DNA from: Procambarus clarkii
Lineage: Eukaryota; Arthropoda; Malacostraca; Decapoda; Cambaridae
Assembly: GCF_040958095.1 (NCBI RefSeq)
Contig: NC_091233.1
Span: forward strand, 21,769,297-21,833,296
Direction of reading: 5' to 3'
DNA length: 64,000 nucleotides
The notes beneath the pieces are model-generated. The model was given only the letters and a program-made list of their open reading frames with translations. It was not told the DNA's origin and made no database searches. Below are positions 9,727 to 21,016 of this stretch, one piece after another. Made by a program: the position numbers and the translations under genes. How positions within the stretch are numbered: position 1 is the first letter of the stretch; every line of letters begins with the position of its first letter.

Positions 9727-10192
9727 GAAGCAGCGATGACGTAGAGGGCTACAAACTTGGCTCAGGTCATAGCCCCCACTCTGACCATGACGTAGAGGGC
9801 TACAAACTTGGCTCAGGTCATAGCCCCCACTCTGACCATGACGTAGAGGGCTACAAACTTGGCTCAGGTCATAGCCCCCACTCTGACCATGACGTAGAGG
9901 GCTACAAACATGGCTCAGGTCATAGCCCCCACTCTGACCATGACGTAGAGGGCTACAAACATGGCTCAGGTCATAGCCCCCACTCTGACCATGACGTAGA
10001 GGGCTACAAACATGGCTCAGGTCATAGCCCCCACTCTAACCATGACGTAGAGTGCTACAAACATGGCTCAGGTCATAGCCCCCACTAACCATGACGTAGA
10101 GGGCTACAAACTTGGCTCAGGTCATAGCCCCCACTCTGACCATGACGTATAGTGCTACAAACATGGCTCAGGTCATAGCCCCCACTATGACC
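9727..10192 (+). repeat. 51-bp minisatellite, about 9 copies
   Basis: Unit CATGACGTAGAGGGCTACAA plus ACWTGGCTCAGGTCATAGCC and so on. A single related unit preceded by the same GCAGCGATGACGT is at 33872-33940, so the unit comes from a dispersed element. Confidence 0.95.
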
Positions 10193-10627
10193 AGGACGCA
10201 GCCAGGGCAGACTCATCCAGATGAATGTTATTTCCTGCTTACAAAAGAGCGACTGGAGACCCGCAGACCCGAAGCCTGGCCGGCTCTCTCACTTGTAAGG
10301 AAGCGGGTTAATGCTAAATGCGGCTTGAAAGGCAGTCTTTATGGCTTGGCTGAAGGACGAGACGACCTATAGGCACCTGGGTCCACCAGGGCGCCCCTAC
10401 CAGCATGAACAGTGCCATCTTGTCAGGCCTAATACTCGGTGGCTGTAGGCTTAACGGGAGTCATATGTCGGTGACCAATAGCCAAAAAGGCTTCGAGTGG
10501 TCCGAGGCCTGAGGTGGGGAGGGAGGGAGGGCACTGGGTGGGCAGAACCGGTTGGGCAAGTTGGGGGTCACGTTGGAAATTTTATTCTACATTTTAATTT
10601 CATTTTTTGATTTGTTTATATACTAGG
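10193..10627. other. Unassigned sequence
   Basis: GC-balanced; a short open frame ends at 10372 but has no recognisable domain. No repeat identified. Confidence 0.35.
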
Positions 10628-10888
10628 AATTGGTTATCTTGAGGTTATCTTGAGATGATTTCGGGACTTAGCGTCCCCGCGGCCCGGTCCTCGACCAGGC
10701 ATCTTTTTGTTACCCATCCCCAGGAAGCAGCCCGTAGCAGCTGTAACTCCCAGGTACCTATTTACTGCTAGTTAACAGGAGCATCAGGGTGAAAATAACT
10801 CTGCCCCTTTGTTTCCGCCTCCACCGGGGATCGAACCCGGAACCTCAGGACTACGAATCCGAAGCGCTGTCCATTCAGCTGTCAGGCC
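10628..10888 (-). mobile_element. SINE-A variant with a different tRNA-like head
   Basis: The tail and body are SINE-A. The head reads GGATTCGTAGTCC at the anticodon arm and GGTTCGATCCCCGG as B box, shared with the copy at 22281-22545 but not with the common GGACTTGTGATCC head. Confidence 0.88.
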
Positions 10889-10956
10889 CCTTAGTGTAGT
10901 GTTAGAGATGGCCAAACTTATGGAGCACGAATTGGGCAGTTGTCAGCGATACAGTT

Positions 10957-11325
10957 CTCACCTAGTTGTGCTTGCGGGGGTTGAGCTCTGGCTCTTTGGT
11001 CCCGCCTCTCAACTGTCAATCAACTGGTGTACAGGTTCCTGAGCCTATTGGGCTCTATCATATCTACACTTGAAACTGTGTATGGAGTCAGCCTCCACCA
11101 CATCACTGCCTAATGCATTCCATTTGTTAACTACTCTGACACTGAAGAAATTCTAATGTCTCTGTGGCTCATTTGGGTATTAAGTTCCCACCTGTGTCCC
11201 CTTGAGCATGTTCCACTCGTGTTGAATAATTTGTCTTGTCTAACCTGTCAATTCCTCTGAGAATTTTGTAGGTGGTGATCATGTCTCCCCCCTTACTCTT
11301 GTCTTCCAGAAAGCTGAGTGTCATC
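10957..11325 (-). pseudogene. LINE 3' tail, family F, copy 2
   Basis: Longest minus-strand copy of the FFSVRVV...WNALGSDVV tail and 3' UTR, extending to GGGGGGAGACATGATC (reverse). 5' truncated. Confidence 0.8.
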
Positions 11326-11560
11326 AGTGTCACCGTTGCTACGGACCTTTGTACTCACGCTCCCTATAACATCAACCAACACTGTACGCTACTCCATAAT
11401 GTAGTGGTGTCACCGTTGCTACGGACCTTTGTACTCACGCTCCCTATAACATCAACACTGTACGCTACTCCATAATGTAGTGGTGTCACCGTTGCTACGG
11501 ACCTTTGTACTCACGCTCCCTATAACATCAACACTGTACGCTACTCCATAATGTAGTGGT
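11326..11560 (+). repeat. 77-bp tandem repeat, 3 copies
   Basis: Units start GTGTCACCGTTGCTACGGAC at about 11328, 11407 and 11484. Nearly identical. Confidence 0.93.
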
Positions 11561-11777
11561 TTTATATCTTAGTGAAGTCATAGTCACAGTGCACACCCTT
11601 ATAAATATTTTACCTCATTTTCCTTAGGTTCGGTTAATTGCTGCCGTTTGATCTAGGGACGGGAGGTCCGGAGCTGGGTGGTTTGCTTACAGTTCAAGTT
11701 AAAGATTTAGGGACCACGAGAGCAGGGGTGCCGGATGGGAATTAACCGAATTTTCCCTCGAGCGGTAACACGCTCGA

Positions 11778-12158
11778 GGACACGAACAAGGGGACACAGG
11801 TGGAAACTGAGTACCCACATGAGCCACAGAGACGTTAGAAGGGCCTTTTTCAGTGTCAGAGTAGTTAATAAATGGAATGCATTAGGAAGTGATGTGGTGG
11901 ATCGACTTGAGAATGGTCCAGGACGGACCGAAACGTCGTCGTCCCTTCACCTTCTAGTGTGTGGTCTGGTCAACTTACTTTAGCCACGTTATTGTGACTC
12001 CTCGCCTGCATGTGGTGGAGGCTGACTCCATACACAGTTTCAAGTGTAGATATGATAGAGCCCAATAGGCTCAGGAACCTGTACACCAGTTGATTGACAG
12101 TTGAGAGGCGGGACCAAAGAGCCAGAGCTTAACCCCCGCAAGCACAACTAGGAGAGTA
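11778..12158 (+). pseudogene. LINE 3' tail, family F, copy 3, split by a short retroposon
   Basis: Reads THMSHRDVRRAFFSVRVVNKWNALGSDVV, is cut at 11900, and resumes at 12010 with EADSIHSFKCRYDRAQ and stop. The split follows from the inserted element and its duplicated target. Confidence 0.85.
11901..12009 (+). mobile_element. Very short CGAAACGTCG retroposon with 9-bp target duplication
   Basis: 109 bp inserted in the LINE tail. ATGTGGTGG occurs at 11892-11900 and again at 12010-12018. This defines the complete element, from ATCGACTTGAGAATGG to CTCCTCGCCTGC. Confidence 0.9.
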
Positions 12159-12429
12159 CACAAAGCCTTACGGCTATAGTGACGTCGTCTGTCTGTGGGA
12201 ACACACGCGCCATATGGGGAATAAACACACTGATGGGCAACCCTTTCTCCTAAGGTTCCCCAACGTCCAGAAACTGTCGTACTAAAATGCCCTTATCCCA
12301 ACCTACCAGAGGACTTAAAACAAAAAATACGGGACAGTGTGTGTCAATTTCGCGACCAGCCAGCATTTTCTATTACGACGATTCTTGGCCTCAGTGTATA
12401 CGTCAAAAATGAGAAATTTTATGAGGAGG

Positions 12430-12715
12430 ACTCAAGAGTCCCTCAGGGAGGCAAGCCCCGGCCCCCAAGAGTCCCTCAGGGAGGCAAGCCCCGGCCCCCA
12501 AGAGTCCCTCAGGGAGGCACCGGCCCCCAAGAGTCCCTCAGGGAGGCACCGGCCCCCAAGAGTCCCTCAGGGAGGCAAGCACCGGCCCCAAGAGTCCCTC
12601 AGGGAGGCACCGGCCCCCAAGAGTCCCTCAGGGAGGCACCGGGCCCCAAGAGTCCCTCAGGGAGGCAAGCCCCGGCCCCAAGAGTCCCTCAGGGAGGCAA
12701 GCCCCGGCCCCCGCA
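12430..12715 (+). repeat. Minisatellite of 31-38 bp, about 9 copies
   Basis: Units of AGAGTCCCTCAGGGAGGCA plus a variable CCGGCCCCCA spacer. TCCCTCAGGGA is palindromic. Open in two plus frames; not a gene. Confidence 0.93.
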
Positions 12716-12884
12716 CATCACAGGGCAGCCAAACAAACATGCAGGTGTCTGACCCCGTCCGCCCATCCGAAGAATCGCCCAGAAAACTAAATCTGTGACT
12801 CCATGAGACGCGCGCCAAGCGTCATATAACGATCCGAACCATTGAGAGGAATGCCAGTGTCGAGACCCACCGGGCCAACATAGC

Positions 12885-13120
12885 GTACCTGCTTGGAGTT
12901 CTGGGAGTTCTTCTACTCCAAGCCCGGATTGAGGTCAGGCTTGACTTGTGAGAGTTTGGTCCACCAGGCTGTTGCTTGGAGCGGCCCGCAGGCCCACATA
13001 TACCTGGTTGATGGGGTTCTGGGAGTTCTTCTACTCCCCAAGCCCGGATTGAGGCCAGGCTCGACTTGTGAGAGTTTGGTCCACCAGGCTGTTGCTTGTC
13101 ACGTGTTCCGGCGCCCTTGG
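12885..13120 (+). repeat. Direct duplication of about 118 bp
   Basis: TTCTGGGAGTTCTTCTACTC to GTCCACCAGGCTGTTGCTTG appears twice. The fragment at 22940-23015 shares the CCAGGCTGTTG and CAGCCTGGTTGAT parts. Confidence 0.85.
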
Positions 13121-13715
13121 GGACAGCAGGCGTCTTGACAGACCCACGTCGTCAAAGCTGAACCAGGCTGAGGTCCTGCCAGGTCAGGTTTCTTTACACA
13201 GCGATAACGGGATTCATTAAAATAAATCATACTTTCATAAAGTCTAAGACCCTAGTCGAAGTCTCTCGACTCGTGAAACACCAATGAAGTAAAGCTTACA
13301 GAACGCTGCCACTCTCGCCATCTATCTTCATTGTGACCACTAATATGTGCTTAAAGAGCCACCCTGTTACCCCCTGATGTATGCATAGTGGGGGTTTCAA
13401 GTATCTTCTCATTTGTTTACCAAATGTAACACAGAGTTCTTGTCCGTGTGAGCGGCTTGTCGCCCTAACCACAGTTTACGGCACTCCGCCTTCCTCTTGA
13501 ACGCGGCCCCACTCTAAGTCTTCACAACAGCCTCAGATCAACTTTGATCAAAATAACCTTCCCAGCAGAAATTGTCAAGTGTTTCACATAGACCAGATTA
13601 TGTATTTAGCTAAATGTGTATAGATTTAATACATTCTGGATATTTGTGACTTTATATACACTATTCAAGTATATTTATTGAGATAAGAGAAAATACTTCT
13701 CAAAAGGATAGAGGA
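13121..13715. other. Unassigned sequence
   Basis: Mixed-composition sequence with no gene or repeat that I recognise. Confidence 0.4.
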
Positions 13716-13830
13716 GTTTAGGTTATTTTTAAGAAATAGCCTAAACTACTATTTCTATTTTAGGTTATTTCTAAGAAATAGCCTAAACTACTATTTCTAT
13801 TTTAGGTTATTTCTAAGAAATAGCCTGAAT
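13716..13830. repeat. 42-bp tandem repeat with inverted core, 3 copies
   Basis: AGGTTATTTCTAAGAAATAG with partner GCCTAAACTACTATTTCTAT. Each unit contains TATTTCTAAGAAATA, a perfect palindrome apart from its centre. Confidence 0.9.
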
Positions 13831-14267
13831 AGAAATACACACTATTTAGTATGTATTAATACACACTAAACGTGTTTATACAATTTGTATAACTGTAATC
13901 ATGCTCTTTATTCAATTTTTATTAGGATACATATAATTCCCAATATTAACAAACATAATTATATTAAATCTTATTAAATTATATCATAAAAATTATGATA
14001 TAGACGGAAGTCCCTGGGAATATAACTACACACACACACACACTAGATTTTGAAAAAAAAAAAACAAAATTCTTCAAGATGTCGGAAACCAAATAAATTA
14101 CAGTATAAAGACCGAGAATTACGCTCATGTGTCTCGTTACCGAGGGGCTAAACGAGGGGGGGGTAGGGGGGGGTGTCACTTAATCTATTTTCAGCCCAAA
14201 TCTTAAGTTGTGTGAATGTCGAGAGACCACCTGCACCCATGATGCTTCAAGGCTCCTCCGTCTGTCC
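13831..14267. other. AT-rich sequence
   Basis: Inverted AAATTATATCATAAAAATTATGATAT at about 13977-14002, a short (CA)n at 14026-14043 and a G run at 14156-14174. No gene. Confidence 0.4.
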
Positions 14268-15182
14268 TGCCTCACCCCCGCATTCCCCCTCACCCCTGCC
14301 CTCCTTCCAATCTTCCTCCTCACCCCTGCCTGCCTTCCAATCTTCCCCCTCACCCCTGCCTGCCTTCCAATCTTCCCCCTCACCCCTGCCCTCCTTCCAA
14401 TCTTCCCCCTCACCCCTGCCCTCCTTCCAATCTTCCCCCTCACCCCTGCCCTCCTTCCAATCTTCCCCCTCACCCCTGCCCTCCTTCCAATCTTCCCCCT
14501 CACCCCTGCCCTCCTTCCAATCTCACCCCTGCCCTCCTTCCAATCTTCCCCCCTCACCCCTGCCCTCCTTCCAATCTTCCCCCCTCACCCCTGCCCTCCT
14601 TCCAATCTTCCCCCCTCACCCCTGCCCTCCTTCCAATCTTCCCCCCTCACCCCTGCCTTCCAATCTTCCCCCTCACCCCTGCCTTTCTTCCAATCTTCCC
14701 CCTCACCCCTGCCTGCCTTCCAATCTTCCCCCTCACCCCTGCCTGCCTTCCAATCTTCCCCCTCACCCCTGCCTGCCTTCCAATCTTCCTCCTCACCCCT
14801 GCCCTCCTTCCAATCTTCCCCCTCACCCCTGCCCTCCTTCCAATCTTCACCCTCACCCCTGCCTTCCAATCTTCACCCTCACCCCTGCCTTCCAATCTTC
14901 CCCCCTCACCCCTGCCTTTCTTCCAATCTTCACCCTCACCCCTGCCTTCCAATCTTCACCCTCACCCCTGCCTTCCAATCTTCCCCCCTCACCCCTGCCT
15001 TTCTTCCAATCTCCCTCCTCACCCCTGCCCTCCTTCCAATCTTCCCCCTCACCCCTGCCTTTCTTCCAATCTTCCCCCCTCACCCCTGCCCTCCTTCCAA
15101 TCTTCCTCCTCACCCCTGCCCTCCTTCCAATCTTCCTCCTCACCCCTGCCCTCCTTCCAATCTTCCCCCTCACCCCTGCCTT
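14268..15182 (+). repeat. 30-bp polypyrimidine minisatellite, about 30 copies
   Basis: Units of CCCCTCACCCCTGCCCTCCT plus TCCAATCTTC, with 21- to 31-bp variants. The plus strand is strongly C/T rich. The long frames across it read as PSPLPSFQSS repeats and are not credible proteins. Confidence 0.97.
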
Positions 15183-15315
15183 CTCTCCCTGCATCTATTC
15201 TCTGTTATAATAATTGATTCACAATATTTAACCCACCGACCTCTGGAGGAGGGGGGGGGGGCGGTGTTATCCAGGCTATATATAACCTGGATAACCCCCC
15301 CCCCCCTCCTCCTTG

Positions 15316-15442
15316 GAGTGGGGGGACCTGCTGCATGGGTAACAGCTTCTTCCCCGTATACCCTGGCTTTGCGCCCTGGAGAGGCCACTCCAGACCGACA
15401 ACCAGAGCGCAACTCCATAGTCTCCCGAGACTGATGGATGCC
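15316..15442 (-). repeat. Dispersed repeat N, inverted copy
   Basis: Reverse complement of 188-312. G/C runs lie just before it at 15250-15262 and 15295-15306. Confidence 0.75.
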
Positions 15443-15496
15443 TACTATATACTATATAAAAAAACATTAAAGACACATCTAGGAATATAAGCCTGG

Positions 15497-15590
15497 CAAG
15501 GATTTTGGGCAAGTTTCCTTACACCTGATGCCTCTGTTCGCCTAGCAGTAAATAGGTACCCGGGAGTTAGTCAGCTGTTGTGGTCTGCGT
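15497..15590 (+). repeat. SINE-A body fragment
   Basis: GGGCAAGTTTCCTTACACC, CCTAGCAGTAAATAGGTACC and GGGAGTTAGTCAGCTGTTG match the middle of SINE-A. Head and tail are missing. Confidence 0.7.
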
Positions 15591-15631
15591 TATTAGGAAA
15601 ATAAGACTAGCCGATTTCCTGTCCTTGACAA

Positions 15632-16971
15632 TGTAACGGGGGGTGGGGGAAATTGCTCTATCTTGTCCATTATTCCACCCCCCAGTTAACTAACGAGGCC
15701 GGGGGAAACAGCTCTCTCTAGTCCGTTATCCCGTCCCCAGTTAGCTAACTATTCTAGAGCACTCCCAGAGCTCCTAAGGCAACCTCTCTCGTTCAACACC
15801 TTGTAACCTAGGTATTTGACTACCTAGGTGCTAAGACTACAAGGCGCCGTCACTTGATCAGTTACCCGAAACTCTAGAGAGAACTCTAGAATACATAATC
15901 ATTGCCACAAACGTATAAGAGGAAACGAAAGGAAAGAAATGAATAGTGAAGTAATTAGTGAGGGCTTGGGGGTGAGAGGGAGAGAGGTGGGAGGAGCGAG
16001 GAGGGTCATTAGTTGAAAGTGAGAGTTTAGAGAGGGGGTGGAGGGAGAGGTGTAGATAGGTAGAAGTAGAAGAGTAGATAGTAGACGTAGAAGAGTAGAT
16101 AGTAGAAGACGAAATGCTGCCACCATCCATTCATGATCATTACATACAAGACAAGGAATGGAACTTGCCTGTATCACAAAATATTCTCAAAAGATGTTAT
16201 TACCATGAGTTCATTATTAGTATGTTCCCTCTGTACCATGTATCATTCTAAACCATGTACTCATTAAATCATGAAACCAATAATCACAGAGGCTTTCTCA
16301 AATCCTCAACTCAAAGCTCTAGGGAACAAAGTTAAACACAATTTAAATAATAAATTCATAATTATATTTCACATGAAGTATCATAATTTAAAATTCAATT
16401 AAAATGTTCCAGTTTAATATGCAAAGTGAGTCATCATCCAAGAATTCGAGAACCCTACAACTTGACTGCCCCTGATCATCACACAACACTTGTAAAACAC
16501 GACAAGTCACCTTAATGTTCACTCACCGAGGACTGAGTCTAAGTTGAATAGAGAGGGGGGGCGGTTTGTAGTTGACGGAGACTCCCGCCCTGCCGGCCGA
16601 CAGCCTCCACCTGCTCTGCTCTCCTGACTGCCGTTCTGTCTGTTCTGTCTGTTAATGCTCTCTGCTCGATAGTTCTCCGAGTATTTATTGGGGAACCTAG
16701 TAGCTAACTCCGCCCACAAATAGATAGCCTCCGGCACTACCAAGCCACTCCTTAAACGTCGGCATGTTTGAAGGCTACCAGACTACAATTATCAGCTTAG
16801 CGGAAGCAAGGTGAAATTGTCATGATCTGACCTCAGGTCACTTGAGGTCATTAACGCTTTGAGGTGTGAGATCTCAGGCAGACAACTGGCGCCTCTCAGA
16901 TCCTTGTCTGTGACTCGTGTACTCTATATATATTTTAAATAAACTAACCCAAACACTTTTACAGTGTTACA
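15632..16971 (-). repeat. 3' LTR
   Basis: 1340 bp, copy of 19073-20412 at an offset of exactly 3441 bp. On the minus strand it has a CCCAATAAATACTC poly(A)-signal-like site near 16690 and TATATATAGAG near 16925. A donor-like GGTGAGTGAAC lies near 16525. Confidence 0.95.
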
Positions 16972-16987
16972 TCTCCCCTTCTCCCCG
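16972..16987 (-). promoter_or_regulatory. Polypurine tract of the LTR element
   Basis: Minus strand GGGGAGAAGGGGAGA directly before the 3' LTR: the expected primer for plus-strand DNA synthesis. Confidence 0.85.
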
Positions 16988-19050
16988 AAAATAAAGTTTT
17001 TGCAACACTGCTAAAGCAAGCTAGCTGTGTGCGACAACTTTATTAACGAAAAGAATACATCCTAGCTAAACAAATATACATCATCCTACTCTAAAAAATG
17101 AAATATATAGACAGACGTCCATTGTCTCTGGCTGGGCGACGTCACTGCTTGGTCTTGTAGATAATCCTGTACCACATTTCTTCAACACAACTGCCTCCGT
17201 CGCTTCTCCGTCGTTAACGCACAACAACACTTGGTCAACCCGAAAGCCGTTACTACTTGAACTGCGCACAGGACCGTGGAATTCGGTTGTCCCAGCTGAT
17301 CTGTAATTGGCCCTACGTCAGTCACCATGAGAGACGTATATTGGGGTTCTTCACAGCTATAGGGACTACAAGTTTCGAGACCTTCATATAGTTGCCAACA
17401 GTAGAAATCCCATCCTACTCTTCTTCCTCCCTGTTGCTCCAGCACGCCTCCTTCAGAGAGCTACTTCTGACAGCCACATCAAGTCCGCATGACACAGGAA
17501 GAATCACTCAACAGAGCAACATGCTTGTAGGAGGGGCGGCCAGTCAAGGCAAACGATCCTGTCTTGCAATTACGCTCCATGCAATGATGCTGATACCAGC
17601 AAGGGACACGAGGCATCGTGTCTCACTCAGCTTGTCTTATCTTCTTCTTTCTTCTTTCTTCTCTCTTCCTTCTTCTCTCTTCCTTCTTCTCTCTTCCTTC
17701 TTCTCTCTTCTTTCTTCTCTCTTCCTCCTCCCATGGGTCTTTGACAAGCGACCTGGGGTCCATTGGGGTCTGTCCGTCCTGGGGTCCACTGGGTAGACCG
17801 ATGTTGGTGGGACAGACTGGAGTCGTTGTTGCTCCTCTTCCATTTTTACTGGGTCGTCTGGGGTCGTCTGCAGAACGACCTGGGGTCCACTGGGGGTCCG
17901 CTGGGGTCCGTCCGTCTTGGGGTCCAATGGGTAGACCAATGTTGACCAACCGAGAGGGCTGCATCTTGGGGTCCCCTGGGGTGGTGATGGTGGTGGAGCC
18001 ATGACCTCCAGGTAGTGGGCTGGTCGTGGTGGTGGTGATAAACGCCCCTGAGTGTGGTACACAGCAGCCGTCTCCCTCTTCTGTATATGCGTCGCGCCTC
18101 TCCTCTGGCTCCCACCTGTGAATTGAACATAAAGGCGACAATACCGTGTTCCAACATGTTGTGTGACCCTGTAGTTTGTATAGGGTTACACAGTCATCTC
18201 ATACTGCTCTCCTCCTGGCAACAACTACACTTAAATTTTTTTAAAAATAATCCAATTAACTCTGAATGATACTGACTTGGTGGAACATAAGACAGTAACA
18301 GAGGAAAGTTAGAGAAGAGAGAATAAGGTCATCACTACTTTTAACTTGTCACACACAAAAAAATCAATACTAATAGACAAACACTAGCCTCACTTAACTG
18401 TACCTTTCCTAATCTTAAGTACATAATTAACCATTACTCCCACCCTTAACCTACAGCCACCTACGTGACCCAGAGTGTCTCCCTAGCTTCTCCGCCGGTC
18501 AACAACCCCAAACTGTTGCCACCCCTGTGACCAGACTATCTAACGTCGAGCGTCCCCAACGTGAAGTCTACTGACATACTAAGGCTCCCCCTAGCATGCT
18601 GTACAAGACCAGTACACCTCGGGTTATTGCGTTCAAATGGAGTAAAACAGTCGATCGCAATAATCTGAGCAGAACCACTACTTAAAAACTACACCTGCCA
18701 CTCCCCACTGACCTGGAGACCAGCGGTGGCTGGGTGTCCCCGTGGGACATGCGAGGTCACCTGTCACACTCAGCTGACCTGCACTACCAACACCGCTAAG
18801 TTCCCAAATCACCAAATCTTATTACTAACATAAATCACTACACACGCAAGTTCTGGTGAACATTCCCTGAACACCACAAAACTCACAAAATCACTAAACA
18901 CAACACCAGAGAATCACTATCTCCTAACCTGAAAAAAGTTCGCTAACTCGCGAATAATAAACACCTGTCAAGATCTCCCTGATAGCGCCTGAGCGGCAAA
19001 AGACACGTGGGACTGAACAATGTTAAAAGAACACCAACTACCTACAACAT
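16988..19050 (-). other. Internal region of the LTR element
   Basis: About 2.1 kb with no retroviral enzyme motif. It holds a CTT-rich tract (17640-17730) and two copies of a block reading GGGTAGACC(G/A)ATGTTG near 17790 and 17930. A minus frame at 18141-17623 reads as Pro/Thr-rich with repeated GPQDG and a Lys/Glu tail. A Cys-containing minus frame is at 17445-17182. I recognise neither. Confidence 0.6.
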
Positions 19051-19072
19051 TGTTCAACACCGCTGCCAACAT
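19051..19072 (-). promoter_or_regulatory. Primer binding site candidate
   Basis: Four bases inside the 5' LTR, the minus strand reads TGGCAGCGGTGTTGAAC. It begins TGG, as needed to pair with a tRNA CCA end. I did not assign the tRNA. Confidence 0.6.
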
Positions 19073-20412
19073 TGTAACGGGGGGTGGGGGAAATTGCTCT
19101 ATCTTGTCCATTATTCCACCCCCCAGTTAACTAACGAGGCCGGGGGAAACAGCTCTCTCTAGTCCGTTATCCCGTCCCCAGTTAGCTAACTATTCTAGAG
19201 CACTCCCAGAGCTCCTAAGGCAACCTCTCTCGTTCAACACCTTGTAACCTAGGTATTTGACTACCTAGGTGCTAAGACTACAAGGCGCCGTCACTTGATC
19301 AGTTACCCGAAACTCTAGAGAGAACTCTAGAATACATAATCATTGCCACAAACGTATAAGAGGAAACGAAAGGAAAGAAATGAATAGTGAAGTAATTAGT
19401 GAGGGCTTGGGGGTGAGAGGGAGAGAGGTGGGAGGAGCGAGGAGGGTCATTAGTTGAAAGTGAGAGTTTAGAGAGGGGGTGGAGGGAGAGGTGTAGATAG
19501 GTAGAAGTAGAAGAGTAGATAGTAGACGTAGAAGAGTAGATAGTAGAAGACGAAATGCTGCCACCATCCATTCATGATCATTACATACAAGACAAGGAAT
19601 GGAACTTGCCTGTATCACAAAATATTCTCAAAAGATGTTATTACCATGAGTTCATTATTAGTATGTTCCCTCTGTACCATGTATCATTCTAAACCATGTA
19701 CTCATTAAATCATGAAACCAATAATCACAGAGGCTTTCTCAAATCCTCAACTCAAAGCTCTAGGGAACAAAGTTAAACACAATTTAAATAATAAATTCAT
19801 AATTATATTTCACATGAAGTATCATAATTTAAAATTCAATTAAAATGTTCCAGTTTAATATGCAAAGTGAGTCATCATCCAAGAATTCGAGAACCCTACA
19901 ACTTGACTGCCCCTGATCATCACACAACACTTGTAAAACACGACAAGTCACCTTAATGTTCACTCACCGAGGACTGAGTCTAAGTTGAATAGAGAGGGGG
20001 GGCGGTTTGTAGTTGACGGAGACTCCCGCCCTGCCGGCCGACAGCCTCCACCTGCTCTGCTCTCCTGACTGCCGTTCTGTCTGTTCTGTCTGTTAATGCT
20101 CTCTGCTCGATAGTTCTCCGAGTATTTATTGGGGAACCTAGTAGCTAACTCCGCCCACAAATAGATAGCCTCCGGCACTACCAAGCCACTCCTTAAACGT
20201 CGGCATGTTTGAAGGCTACCAGACTACAATTATCAGCTTAGCGGAAGCAAGGTGAAATTGTCATGATCTGACCTCAGGTCACTTGAGGTCATTAACGCTT
20301 TGAGGTGTGAGATCTCAGGCAGACAACTGGCGCCTCTCAGATCCTTGTCTGTGACTCGTGTACTCTATATATATTTTAAATAAACTAACCCAAACACTTT
20401 TACAGTGTTACA
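19073..20412 (-). repeat. 5' LTR
   Basis: 1340 bp; its short frames translate identically to those in the 3' LTR. Reads TGTAACACTG...CCGTTACA on the minus strand. Confidence 0.95.
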
Positions 20413-20416
20413 ACAA

Positions 20417-20881
20417 CGCGAACACCATTATTTAAGTTTTAAATTCCAAGAGAATGTTTGTCCAAAGTTGGAGGTCAGATGCTCAAAGCTAGCCTCACCC
20501 AAATTTGTAGGTAAACTGGTGTGGGGTACGGGATGAACATAGGTCTCCCCCGACCAGCCTAAGTAATGTTTCAACAGCGTGTAACCCAATACCCCGGAGC
20601 AGTTTTCACAGTGTGAAAACAATCTGGGATAAAATAGGGAATGTGATGTCCGTAGAGTGTGAATTACTGGGATGCTACTCCCGCCGTTTACCCGCACAAT
20701 CAGTAAATACATTTTCCCAACTAAGGGGAAGCAGGGGTGGGTGGGGGGGACGAAGAGAGGCACAAGAGATCCATACACTTGTTTCAGTTCTTCTTAAACA
20801 TTATATATAGTATAGAAATGTATTATTTCTAAGGTTGTCAATCAGCTTTAATTTATGATACTTTATAAGTAAATAACTAAG
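20417..20881. other. Unassigned sequence
   Basis: No gene or repeat recognised. This and the sequence left of 15628 would be one stretch before the LTR element inserted. Confidence 0.4.
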
Positions 20882-21016
20882 TAAATAGGTACCTGGGAGT
20901 TAGACAGCTGCTACGGGCTGCTTCCTGGGGATGTGTAACAAAAAGGAAGCCTGGTTGAGGACCGGGCCGCGGGGACGCTAAGCCCTGAAATCATCTCAAG
21001 ATAACGTCAAGATATA
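20882..21016 (+). mobile_element. SINE-A copy, 5' truncated
   Basis: Starts at TAAATAGGTACCTGGGAG and ends AAGATAACGTCAAGATA. Belongs to the subfamily with GTGTAACA in the body. Confidence 0.85.

Larger units (their letters stand above)
15632..20412 (-). mobile_element. Complete non-autonomous LTR retrotransposon, 4781 bp
   Basis: Two 1340-bp direct repeats bounded by TGTAAC...GTTACA enclose 2101 bp. ACAA flanks both sides (15628-15631 and 20413-20416), a 4-bp target duplication. A polypurine tract next to the left LTR and a primer-site candidate next to the right LTR, both on the minus strand, set the orientation. The internal region has no recognisable gag, protease, RT or integrase, so the element would need another element's proteins. 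I saw no difference between the LTRs on reading, so insertion is recent. The superfamily is unassigned; the 4-bp duplication would suit Gypsy. Confidence 0.93.

Noticed and set aside
14173..15434. Two plus-strand open frames of 345 and 408 codons rich in Pro, Ser and Phe
   Set aside because: They are readings of the 30-bp minisatellite in different frames, with no domain and no support outside the array.
17623..18141. 172-codon minus frame in the LTR element, considered as gag
   Set aside because: No zinc knuckle or capsid-like order. The tail comes from a CTT-rich tract and the middle from an internal repeat. Kept only as a note in the internal region.
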